A DNA stretch of 64,000 nt from Melghirimyces thermohalophilus (GTDB lineage Bacteria > Bacillota > Bacilli > Thermoactinomycetales > DSM-45169). How positions within the stretch are numbered: position 1 is the stretch's first letter; each line of letters starts with the position of its first letter. The stretch is taken from the NCBI RefSeq assembly GCF_900102685.1, contig NZ_FMZA01000006.1:115767-179766 (forward strand), read 5' to 3'. This document shows, one piece after another, positions 1 through 7,023 of this stretch. The position numbers and the translations under genes were made by a program. The notes under the pieces were generated by a model. That model was not told the DNA's origin and did not search any database. It saw only the letters and a program-made list of their open reading frames with translations.

Positions 1-2
1 CA

Positions 3-443
3 TCCGGCTCCTTGATACCCAGTATCGCACTGAAAGAGCGCGGGGTGTTTCAAAGCAACCAAAAGCATCAATTTCAGGAGCTCACCTTTACCGGATCCCA
101 TGATGTGACCGCCCTGTCGATCCAGAACAAAAAATACGATGCCGGGGCCATCGACAGTGCCATTTACGACCAATTGGCAGAGAGCGGAAAAATCGATAAA
201 GATCGCATCCGGATCATCTGGAAATCGGAAAAGCTATTCCAGTATCCCTGGGCGGTTCAAAAAGAGGTGGATCAACAGACCGTCGACCAGCTGCGAAAAA
301 CCTTTCTCTCGATTAAAGATCCGGAGATTTTAAATGTCTTCGGTGCCAGCGCCTTTACCAAAGCGGAAAACAGCGACTATGAAACGATCCGAAAGGCGGC
401 GAAGGAAGCGGGGCGCCTTGAGGTAGGCAGCACGGGTGAGTGA
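3..443 (+). CDS. phnD: Phosphonate/phosphite-type ABC transporter, substrate-binding protein (C-terminal part)
   Basis: Only the last 146 residues are in the window; the frame is open to the left edge, so the gene is cut by the window and not truncated in nature. The visible part begins SGSLIPSIALKERGV, typical of the second lobe of PhnD/PtxB-type periplasmic-binding proteins, and continues with a conserved hinge (GSHDVTALSI) and a YDAGAIDSAIYDQL segment. It would capture an oxyanion such as phosphonate or phosphite outside the membrane and deliver it to the permease encoded next. It overlaps the permease start region and is followed by the ATPase, so the order is binding protein-permease-ATPase. 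The substrate cannot be decided from sequence. Family assignment is confident; the symbol is by homology. Confidence 0.85.
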   Translation, partial: SGSLIPSIALKERGVFQSNQKHQFQELTFTGSHDVTALSIQNKKYDAGAIDSAIYDQLAESGKIDKDRIRIIWKSEKLFQYPWAVQKEVDQQTVDQLRKTFLSIKDPEILNVFGASAFTKAENSDYETIRKAAKEAGRLEVGSTGE

Positions 444-445
444 TG

Positions 446-1201
446 ATGGCCGTGCGTAGAAAAGTGCTTCTGACGTTGCTGTTGGTGCTGGTTGCCGTTA
501 TTTTCAGTGTGCAGGATGCAGAGCTGAACTTCGGAGAGATCGGGGAATTATCTAATTCCGCCGATTTTTTGGCTCAGATGTGGCCCCTCGATTTTTCCAT
601 GCTGGGTCATTCTCTGGAGGAAACCCTGATCACCGTGGAGATCGCCTTCCTGGGTACTTTGGCAGGATTGGTGGTCTCTTTTCCGCTAGCTTTTCTTGCC
701 GCCAGAAACACCTCTCCCCATCCCACGGTGTACAATGGTGTGCGCTCTTTTCTCACCTTTCTTCGCTCGGTTCCGGAATTAGTGCTGGCTTTGATCTTCG
801 TTCCCACCTTTGGGCTGGAGCCGTTGACGGTGATCATGGCCCTCTTTTTGCATAATGGGGCCGTATTGGGCAAACTGTTGTCCGAACTGGTGGAGGCGGC
901 GGAACCAGGCCCCCAGGAAGCGGTCGCCTCTACTGGAGCCCGGGGTGTTTTGGTTGCTCTTTACGGGATCGTGCCCCAGATCTTTCCCAACATCCTCTCC
1001 CATTCTTTTTACCGTTTTGAAGTCGGGGTCCGTTCCTCCCTCTTGTTCGGGGCGATCGGGGCCGGAGGGATCGGGGATGTGTTGTATCTCCACTTTAAAA
1101 CCTTTGAGTATGCTGCGATGGCGGTGGATGTGCTGTTGATCATGGTCCTGATCTGGTTTTTGGATTATATGGGTTCTTACTTCCGGGCAAAGGTGATCTG
1201 A
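446..1201 (+). CDS. phnE: Phosphonate-type ABC transporter permease
   Basis: A 251-residue membrane protein of the PhnE family, the channel component of a phosphonate/phosphite importer. A hydrophobic N-terminal helix (about residues 5-22) is followed by several more helices. The cytoplasmic EAA-type loop that contacts the ATPase is visible as EAVASTGARGVLVALYGIVPQ, and the usual GAIGAGGIGDVL segment follows. GTG at 440 and ATG at 443 are possible starts; ATG 446 was preferred because it is best placed after the weak GGGTGAG. The start overlaps or abuts the end of the binding-protein gene, and the stop lies one base before the ATPase start, which implies translational coupling. Family is clear; the transported compound is not. 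Confidence 0.88.
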   Translation: MAVRRKVLLTLLLVLVAVIFSVQDAELNFGEIGELSNSADFLAQMWPLDFSMLGHSLEETLITVEIAFLGTLAGLVVSFPLAFLAARNTSPHPTVYNGVRSFLTFLRSVPELVLALIFVPTFGLEPLTVIMALFLHNGAVLGKLLSELVEAAEPGPQEAVASTGARGVLVALYGIVPQIFPNILSHSFYRFEVGVRSSLLFGAIGAGGIGDVLYLHFKTFEYAAMAVDVLLIMVLIWFLDYMGSYFRAKVI

Positions 1202-1202
1202 G

Positions 1203-1946
1203 ATGCTGCAATTTGTTGATGTCAGCAAACGATACGCCCATGGTGCTCCCCTCGCTCTGTCGCAGGTTTCCCTGGACGTGGCAGAAGGGGAGTTTGTGGT
1301 GGTGTTGGGGCGGAGCGGGGCCGGAAAATCGACGCTGATCCGATGCGCCAACGGCTTGGTTTCACCCTCTTCCGGGGAGGTACGCTGGAACGGACGCAGC
1401 GTCACCGCAGCGCGCCATCGGGAGTTGTTGGACCTCCGCTCGGAAATGGGCATGATCTTTCAGCAGTTCCACCTGATCGACCGCCTCGATGTGCAGACCA
1501 ACGTTATGGTGGGCCGGTTTCACGACCTCCCCTTGTGGCGCGTGCTGATCGGTTCTTTTCCGGCGGAGGTACGGGAACAGGCCCGGCAAGCCCTGGCTCG
1601 GGTGGGGATCGATCACCTGGCGGAACAACGGGCCGACGGCCTGAGCGGCGGACAGCAACAGCGAGTGGCCATCGCCCGGGTGCTGATGCAGCGGCCAAAG
1701 CTGCTGTTGGGAGACGAGCCGGTGGCCAGCCTCGATCCGGTCACCGCCGATGTGATCCTGAAGCTCTTGAAAGAGATCCACCAGCAGGAGCGGATGACCA
1801 CGCTGCTCAACCTTCACGACGTCCGCCTTGCCAAACAGGTGGCCACCCGCATCGTCGGCATCCGCTCCGGCCGGGTTGTTTTTGACGGCCCCCCCGACCA
1901 AGTGGATGACGCCCGCATCCGGGAGATCTATGGCGCCGCGGAATGA
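1203..1946 (+). CDS. phnC: Phosphonate-type ABC transporter ATP-binding protein
   Basis: A 247-residue ABC ATPase that powers uptake through the adjacent permease. Visible motifs in order: Walker A GRSGAGKST (about residues 37-45), Q-loop IFQQFH, signature LSGGQQQR, Walker B LLLGDEP with the D-loop ASLD, and the H-loop histidine in LLNLHDV. Length is normal for PhnC. The ATG follows GGTGATCTGAG and begins one base after the permease stop. A strong intrinsic terminator follows, so this is the last gene of the operon. In the best-known phnCDE operons the ATPase gene comes first, so its distal position here is a variant order and not a defect. Confidence 0.9.
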   Translation: MLQFVDVSKRYAHGAPLALSQVSLDVAEGEFVVVLGRSGAGKSTLIRCANGLVSPSSGEVRWNGRSVTAARHRELLDLRSEMGMIFQQFHLIDRLDVQTNVMVGRFHDLPLWRVLIGSFPAEVREQARQALARVGIDHLAEQRADGLSGGQQQRVAIARVLMQRPKLLLGDEPVASLDPVTADVILKLLKEIHQQERMTTLLNLHDVRLAKQVATRIVGIRSGRVVFDGPPDQVDDARIREIYGAAE

Positions 1947-1966
1947 GTGAATGGTAGATATAGCGA

Positions 1967-1990
1967 AAACCCGCCAAATGGCGGGTTTTT
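1967..1990 (+). terminator. Rho-independent terminator of the phn-type operon
   Basis: An AAACCCGCC arm, a short AAAT loop and a GGCGGGTTTTT arm with a T tract, 20 bases after the ATPase stop. Confidence 0.85.
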
Positions 1991-2053
1991 ATATGGAAAC
2001 GTTTTTGTGGATTTAAAATAAAACGCTTTCTCCACTAAAGGGGGTGGTTTTAA

Positions 2054-2281
2054 ATGGAAACTTACAAATTGTATCCAGCGGAAGAATATCAGTCTTTGTT
2101 GTTTGCGAAGGATGAGGTTCAATAAATGGTATGATTCATACTGGGGAATACCCGTCAATAATTTATGGACTCCATATATGCTTTTGTTGAGGAAGGATCA
2201 GAGTTGGATCAATTCGATGATGGGGTGATCACCTCCATCGATAAACACGAGTGTATTGATGAGCGGGTTAAGAAGCAATAG
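2054..2281 (+). pseudogene. Two micro-ORFs, probably remnants, in the 547-base gap before mraY
   Basis: A 23-codon ORF (2054-2125, starting METYKLYPAEEYQSLL) sits behind AAAGGGGGTGG. After two nearby stops, a 38-codon ORF (2165-2281, ending DKHECIDERVKKQ) follows. Their compositions look protein-like, and together they could be pieces of one decayed small gene, but no family was recognised. The rest of the 1991-2493 gap holds an imperfect inverted repeat around 2293-2336 and nothing else identifiable. Low confidence that any of this is translated. Confidence 0.25.
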
Positions 2282-2496
2282 AAAAAATAGAAGTTCAGTA
2301 GGATCTATTCCTTTCGCAGAAGACCTTCCAGCTGAACTCATCATCCCGATACTTCCCCCTTCCGACTAAATTAGATAAAAGGTCCGGTGTTCATCGGCTG
2401 GCGGGTTTGATACATTGGGTCATGTATTGATTCTCGTCATAACATAGGGGCTCCCGCACCGAGAAACCTGTGGATGGTAAAAGGAGCGAATGGGTG

Positions 2497-3489
2497 ATGT
2501 TGGATTCGATTATATTGATTCCTCTGGCGGTTTCCTTCGGACTGGGGTTGATACTGGGCCCCCTGGTGATCCCGATTCTGCGCCGGCTGAAGTTTGGGCA
2601 AGCGATCCGGGCGGAAGGGCCTCAAGGACATCAAAAAAAGGCCGGTACGCCTACGATGGGCGGAGTCATTTTTATGATGGCCCTGGTGCTGACGTCGATC
2701 CCTATTGGGAACGCCGTTCACGCCGGCTTGTCCGATCTATTTTTTCTGCTGTTTGCCATGCTGGGATACGGCATCCTGGGCTTTATGGATGATTACATCA
2801 AGGCTGTCATGCGCCGAAATCTAGGCTTGACTGCCGGACAGAAGCTGTTGGGACAGGTGTTTATCGGAGTGGTGCTGTTCTGGATCCTGTGGCAGGTTCG
2901 GGTGGTAAGGGGCAGCCAGGAGGCGATCTCCAGCATCGGGATTCCTGGTACCGACCTCTCCTTGGAATTAAATTGGTTGTATTTTCCTTTGTTGGTGCTG
3001 ATCATGATCGCCGCCTCCAATGCAGTCAACCTGACAGATGGACTGGACGGGCTGGTGGCAGGGACCGCGGCGATTGCTTATGGGGCTTACGCCATCATCG
3101 GCATGGTTCAAAACAACGTGGGCGTGGTCATCTTTTCCACCTGTGTCTCCGGTACTCTTCTCGCCTTTCTGGTGTTTAACGCCAATCCGGCCAAGGTGTT
3201 TATGGGGGATACCGGCTCCCTCGCTTTGGGAGGCGGGCTGGCGGCACTGGCGGTGGTTACCAAAACGGAGCTGCTCCTCTTGATTGTCGGCGGGGTGTTT
3301 GTCGTCGAAACCTTGTCGGTCATGATCCAGGTGATCGCTTTCAAATTTCGGGGGAAGCGGATCTTTCGTATGAGCCCGCTTCACCATCATTTTGAACTGA
3401 AAGGTTGGTCGGAATGGCGGGTAGTGGCTACCTTTTGGTTCGCCGGTTTTCTGTGCGCCGTCTTGGGGATCATTCTATTTATTATCTGA
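2497..3489 (+). CDS. mraY: Phospho-N-acetylmuramoyl-pentapeptide transferase (MraY)
   Basis: This membrane enzyme transfers phospho-MurNAc-pentapeptide from UDP to undecaprenyl phosphate, giving lipid I, the first membrane step of peptidoglycan synthesis. About ten hydrophobic helices are visible. Hallmarks are FMDDYIK (catalytic Asp pair), NLTDGLDGL (Mg and uridine site), FMGDTGSLALGG and the HHHFELKGW loop near the C-terminus. Length (330 aa) is normal. AAAGGAG at 2480-2486 serves either GTG 2494 or ATG 2497; the ATG was chosen. The gene stands alone between a transporter operon and ubiB, not inside a division/cell-wall cluster, and has its own terminator. It may be the sole mraY or a second copy. 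Confidence 0.93.
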   Translation: MLDSIILIPLAVSFGLGLILGPLVIPILRRLKFGQAIRAEGPQGHQKKAGTPTMGGVIFMMALVLTSIPIGNAVHAGLSDLFFLLFAMLGYGILGFMDDYIKAVMRRNLGLTAGQKLLGQVFIGVVLFWILWQVRVVRGSQEAISSIGIPGTDLSLELNWLYFPLLVLIMIAASNAVNLTDGLDGLVAGTAAIAYGAYAIIGMVQNNVGVVIFSTCVSGTLLAFLVFNANPAKVFMGDTGSLALGGGLAALAVVTKTELLLLIVGGVFVVETLSVMIQVIAFKFRGKRIFRMSPLHHHFELKGWSEWRVVATFWFAGFLCAVLGIILFII

Positions 3490-3495
3490 ACATCG

Positions 3496-3533
3496 AAAAA
3501 GAGTTTCGGCCTCGGTGGCGAAACTCTTTTTTT
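3496..3533 (+). terminator. Terminator after mraY (works for both strands)
   Basis: AAAAAGAGTTTCG paired with CGAAACTCTTTTTTT around a short GC-rich loop. The A and T tracts on both sides suit both mraY and the converging ubiB. Confidence 0.85.
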
Positions 3534-3542
3534 AAAAGGGAC

Positions 3543-5219
3543 CTACAACCGGCCCGATTTGTAGATGGAATAGATCAGCCACATCAGCATAAATACAGCG
3601 ATCACAAAGCCGATTTCGATGGCGGGTACTTTCCACAGCAGGGTTTGTTGCCGGGTCAGTGAGGAACCGATGATTAGTCCACACATGATGATACTGAATG
3701 AGAGGAGAACGATACTGTAGGACAGCCGGTTGACGATTTGGTCTAGTTTTTGCAGGAAGAGATTGAGCCGGGGAACGCCTACGTCTACCTGTACCCGCCC
3801 TTTTTTCATGTTTTCCGCTAGCTGGCGCAAGTGCTTGGGAAGTTCCAGCAAGCTTTCACCGAAATCGAAGGCATGTTTCCAGGTTTCCTGAGTGATTCGC
3901 CGGGGATGGAACCGTTGTTTGATTAGCTGTTCACCAAAGGGGCGGGTGATCCGGGTGATATTGATTTCCGGGTCTAGCCTCTTCACAAGGCCTTCCAGGG
4001 AGAGGATGGTTTTTCCCAACAGGGTCAAGTCGGCAGGGATCTGGATCCGGTAGCGATAAGCTAGATCAAACAAATCCTTCACCGCTTCCCCGATACTGAT
4101 GTCGGAGAGAGTGATGTCGTAGTATTTATCGCCTAATTCGTCCACGTCGAGCCAAAATTGTTCCCGGTCGATGTCATCAGGCACGATGCCCATCCGCAGC
4201 ATGGCGCGAACCGCGCCTTCGGTGTTGCGGTGCATCATGGCGATCACCATTGACGAAAAGTGGCGTTTCATCTCCGGGCTGAGGCGACCGACCATACCGA
4301 AATCGATAAAGGCAATGCGGTTTCCCGGAAGGGCGAACAGGTTGCCCGGATGGGGATCCCCGTGAAAAAAACCTTCCAACAGGATCTGGCGGAAGATGGC
4401 CTGCACCAACCGTTCGGAAAGAACTTTTCGATCTAAACCGGCTTCCTCCAACCCCTCTGGGGAGCTGAGCCGGATGCCGTGCACATATTCCATGGTTAGA
4501 ATGCGGTGGGTGGTCAGCTCCCAGTCCACCTGAGGAACCACCACTGGATCCTCTTCTCTGAACTGGTTACGAATCTTTTCCATGTGGCGGGCTTCCGCAG
4601 TAAAGTCCAACTCCTGCCGGACGGCTTTACTCAGCTCCTCCACCATTTTTCCGATCTGATAATGCTCTCCCCATTCCAGTCGCTGTTCGGCAATGGAAGC
4701 CAACTCCCGTAGAATCGCCAGATCCCGTTGGACCAGGCCGGCGATCCCAGGCCGTTGAATTTTAACGGCGACGGCTTCTCCGCTGTGCAGTACAGCACGA
4801 TGGACTTGGCCGATGGATGCGGCAGCGATCGCTTCTTCGTCGAAGGTGGAAAAGAACTGGGTGTAGTCTCCCAACTCCTGCTCCAGTACCTTTTGAACCT
4901 CTTCAAAGGGTAGAGGGCGAACCTCATCGTGCAGCTTTTCCAATTGGGCGATCACATGGCTGGGCAAAAGATCGGATCGGGTGCTAGCCACCTGGCCCAG
5001 CTTCACGAAGGCCGGGCCAAGTTCTTCCAGCGCTTCCCGGACGTGCTTACCCACCGAAACGGGGTCTTGGTTGACAGGTTCTGATGCGGCGGGTCTTTTA
5101 GGGATGGACAGTTTGGAGAACAGTCCCATCTCGTCCAGGAGAAAACCGAACCCATGCCGGGCGAAGGTGTAGACGATTTCCCGGTATCGATTGAGGTTCC
5201 GCATTTTATTCCTGAGCAT
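3543..5219 (-). CDS. ubiB: ABC1/UbiB/AarF atypical kinase family protein
   Basis: A 558-residue member of the UbiB (ABC1/ADCK) family of atypical membrane-associated kinases/ATPases linked to isoprenoid quinone metabolism. The order is typical: an N-terminal region with the KxGQ-like signature (AFVKLGQVASTRSDLLP), the alanine-rich nucleotide loop AAASIGQVHRA, the lysine in VAVKIQRPG, the catalytic FHGDPHPGN and the metal-binding FIDFGMVG. Two hydrophobic helices end the protein. The start at 5219 is behind AAGGAGTGCGAGAG; an upstream GTG at 5228 lies inside that site and is less likely. A phasin-like gene 67 bases upstream on the same strand probably shares the transcript. The exact role in a menaquinone-using bacterium is unknown. 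Confidence 0.9.
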   Translation of the reverse strand: MLRNKMRNLNRYREIVYTFARHGFGFLLDEMGLFSKLSIPKRPAASEPVNQDPVSVGKHVREALEELGPAFVKLGQVASTRSDLLPSHVIAQLEKLHDEVRPLPFEEVQKVLEQELGDYTQFFSTFDEEAIAAASIGQVHRAVLHSGEAVAVKIQRPGIAGLVQRDLAILRELASIAEQRLEWGEHYQIGKMVEELSKAVRQELDFTAEARHMEKIRNQFREEDPVVVPQVDWELTTHRILTMEYVHGIRLSSPEGLEEAGLDRKVLSERLVQAIFRQILLEGFFHGDPHPGNLFALPGNRIAFIDFGMVGRLSPEMKRHFSSMVIAMMHRNTEGAVRAMLRMGIVPDDIDREQFWLDVDELGDKYYDITLSDISIGEAVKDLFDLAYRYRIQIPADLTLLGKTILSLEGLVKRLDPEINITRITRPFGEQLIKQRFHPRRITQETWKHAFDFGESLLELPKHLRQLAENMKKGRVQVDVGVPRLNLFLQKLDQIVNRLSYSIVLLSFSIIMCGLIIGSSLTRQQTLLWKVPAIEIGFVIAVFMLMWLIYSIYKSGRL

Positions 5220-5286
5220 CTCTCGCACTCCTTAGCAGCAAGGTGATATCGTTTAACAGGTCATCGCCTCACGTATCCAATTTTAA

Positions 5287-5631
5287 TTAGTCGCCGCGGG
5301 TCTCCCTCTCATCCGAGGAACGAACGAGTGGAGATAACTTGTCGAGGCGGTGTTCCAGTATCCGAATATGTTGCTCCAGCTGTTCCAGGTCTTCCTGCGT
5401 GGCGACCTCCATTTCGTTCAGAATTTTTTTCATCCGTTCCCGCAGCTGTCGATCCAGTTGTTCTGATTCCTGTTCCCCACGGGTGATCAGTTTGTCCAGG
5501 AGTTCCCGGGAGGCTTGGGGGCTGATCTCTCCCCGTTTCACCAGATCCTTCATCGTTTTTTCCGCACGCTCTTTACTGATCACGGCCAATCCGAGTCCAG
5601 CGGTAAACCCTTTTTTCACAAAGTCTCTCAT
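5287..5631 (-). CDS. Phasin-like/coiled-coil protein paired with UbiB
   Basis: A 114-residue, highly charged protein with a short hydrophobic N-terminal stretch (KKGFTAGLGLAVI) and long heptad-like helices ending in a probable coiled coil (EDLEQLEQHIRILEHRLDKL). This layout matches small proteins annotated as phasin or polyhydroxyalkanoate-synthesis-regulator family, which often sit next to UbiB genes. The start was chosen at 5631 because a strong AAAGGAGGAACGAGCC precedes that ATG; the longer frame to 5742 has no good site. It is likely co-transcribed with ubiB. No polyhydroxyalkanoate synthase is visible in this window, so a role in modulating or tethering the UbiB-family kinase is an inference. 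Confidence 0.7.
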   Translation of the reverse strand: MRDFVKKGFTAGLGLAVISKERAEKTMKDLVKRGEISPQASRELLDKLITRGEQESEQLDRQLRERMKKILNEMEVATQEDLEQLEQHIRILEHRLDKLSPLVRSSDERETRGD

Positions 5632-5877
5632 GGCTCGTTCCTCCTTTATGGTACCATTCACCATGGTCCGCTTGATCCCCTTTTTCCCGGCTTTTCCTGG
5701 GAATAATCTCATCACGGAAAAAGTGAGAGATGACAGGCGCATAGAATGGGAGAGACCGGTTTAGTCTTTTTTCATACCTGTGTGGATTCCCGGGACCAGC
5801 GTTGCGCATCCGTAGGTCGAGGCGTACCGGTGGTTCCTTTTCTGTTTTGGATCGGCATCTCACGGTCTTTCCCTCGA

Positions 5878-5906
5878 TTGACATGGCGCGTCCCGCGAAG
5901 TATATT
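5878..5906 (+). promoter_or_regulatory. Sigma-A type promoter of the kinase-like gene
   Basis: TTGACA (5878-5883), exactly 17 bases, then TATATT (5901-5906). Predicted transcription start near 5913, giving a leader of about 100 bases before the ATG at 6013. Confidence 0.75.
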
Positions 5907-5930
5907 GGTGACGACCCGCTCCGATCCGAG

Positions 5931-5987
5931 GGGCCCGATAAGGACGCCGGAGTGACGGGCCTTTACTCTGGGTAAAGGCCTCTTTTC
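5931..5987 (+). promoter_or_regulatory. Possible transcription attenuator in the leader of the kinase-like gene
   Basis: A terminator-like hairpin (GGCCTTTAC 5958-5966 with GTAAAGGCC 5972-5980, then TCTTTT) lies between the promoter and the gene. An upstream segment GGCCCG (5932-5937) can pair with CGGGCC (5956-5961), which overlaps the 5' arm of the terminator, so the two structures exclude each other. That is the layout of an attenuator. The signal is unknown. Confidence 0.45.
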
Positions 5988-6012
5988 CTCGATATATATA
6001 AGGGGGCGCTTC

Positions 6013-6690
6013 ATGTTTTGGCAGCCGATCAAACCGCTGATCGAAAAAATTGAGATCCAACCCAACCCCGGTAACCAGTTAGTGACGATTCAATACATCC
6101 CGGAAGAACTGGAGAAAATCGGTGTCGGCACCGACGCGGTTGTCGTCCGTCATCCCGCCCATCCCGGGGTCGTCTTTAAAAGGTATGTGAAGGAAAGGGA
6201 TCAAGTCCGGCAAGACGAGGAGGAGGTTTATCGCCGTTTGGGCGATTCGCCTTATTTTCCCATCTTCTATGGGTCGGAGGATCATTTTCTCGCTCTCAGT
6301 TATGAACAGGGACCGACCCTGTATGAATGTCTAGTGGAAGGGATCCCGATTCCGGACCGTGTGATCACCGATGTTGAGGAAGCCCGCCAATACGTGCGAA
6401 ATCAGGGACTCAATCCCCGGGATATCCATCTGAAAAATGTCTTATTGCAAAATGGCCGCGCCAAGCTATTGGACGTATCCGAATACATGAAACCCGGGGA
6501 TGATGGCCGGTGGGATCATTTGGTGCAGGGTTATCGGTTGTTCTACCCGCTGATCGAGGGACGAAAAATTCCGGTGGATTTGATTGAACAGGTTAAACAG
6601 GCGTACTACGACCAAGTGAAAGGGGATGTTTCCCTGCTCGAGTTCGGCCGCCAGTTTCTTCAATTATGGCGAAACCGAAAACAATCATAA
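6013..6690 (+). CDS. Protein-kinase-like protein (YrzF-type), divergent catalytic motifs
   Basis: A 225-residue protein resembling small bacterial Ser/Thr-kinase-like proteins of Bacillales. An N-terminal beta region carries a lysine in VVFKRYVKER, a hinge-like FLALSYEQGPTLYECL follows, then the catalytic-loop equivalent NPRDIHLKNVLL and the metal-loop equivalent LLDVSEY. The HRD Asp is retained in altered form (PRDIHLKN), and the canonical DFG is replaced by DVS, so activity may be altered. The start ATG follows AAGGGGGCGCTTC. It has its own promoter and a possible attenuator and ends in a small hairpin. Kinase substrates cannot be predicted. The family call is fairly confident; catalytic activity is uncertain. 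Confidence 0.72.
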   Translation: MFWQPIKPLIEKIEIQPNPGNQLVTIQYIPEELEKIGVGTDAVVVRHPAHPGVVFKRYVKERDQVRQDEEEVYRRLGDSPYFPIFYGSEDHFLALSYEQGPTLYECLVEGIPIPDRVITDVEEARQYVRNQGLNPRDIHLKNVLLQNGRAKLLDVSEYMKPGDDGRWDHLVQGYRLFYPLIEGRKIPVDLIEQVKQAYYDQVKGDVSLLEFGRQFLQLWRNRKQS

Positions 6691-6711
6691 AAACGCCTCG
6701 ATGGGCGTTTG
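6689..6711 (+). terminator. Hairpin after the kinase-like gene
   Basis: AAACGCC/GGCGTTT stem with a five-base loop just after the stop codon. There is no strong T tract beyond the stem, so termination may be partial. Confidence 0.5.
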
Positions 6712-6741
6712 CATCACATTTGGTGCACGAGTAAAGCTATA

Positions 6742-6936
6742 AGTAAAGCTTCGAGGGAGTGGCGGGAGATCGACAAACATCAGGTCAGCCCCCGCATTAA
6801 ACGGAACATATTGCAGGACATGATATTCTCTACGCGGAGTACGAGAAAAGAATCGAAAAAATTGGAAGCGGAAAAAGTCCCGTGAGGATGAATACGAAAA
6901 AGCGAAACGAGTGGAAAAAGATGCACGAGATGAATG
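6742..6936 (+). pseudogene. Degenerate lysine/arginine-rich coding remnant
   Basis: One frame reads as a basic, helix-like peptide (REWREIDKHQVSPRIKRNIL...) and, after a shift near 6876, continues as KSREDEYEKAKRVEKDARDE before a stop and a terminator. No good start codon or ribosome site precedes it. This suggests a frameshifted leftover of a small gene. No family was recognised. Confidence 0.28.
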
Positions 6937-6966
6937 AAACCGTTGCCGTAAGGGACGGTTTTCTTT
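6937..6966 (+). terminator. Terminator before the YerD-like gene
   Basis: AAACCGT/ACGGTTT stem followed by TTCTTTG. It would end transcription of the preceding remnant region. Confidence 0.55.
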
Positions 6967-7023
6967 GTGTACATTTGTTTTTCCCTTGCTATGATAGAGG
7001 GGGAGGTAAGATCAAAGGGGGAA

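Noticed and set aside
5772..6065. Minus-strand open frame overlapping the kinase-like gene's promoter
   Set aside because: No ribosome site and no protein-like composition. The promoter and attenuator on the other strand explain the sequence.
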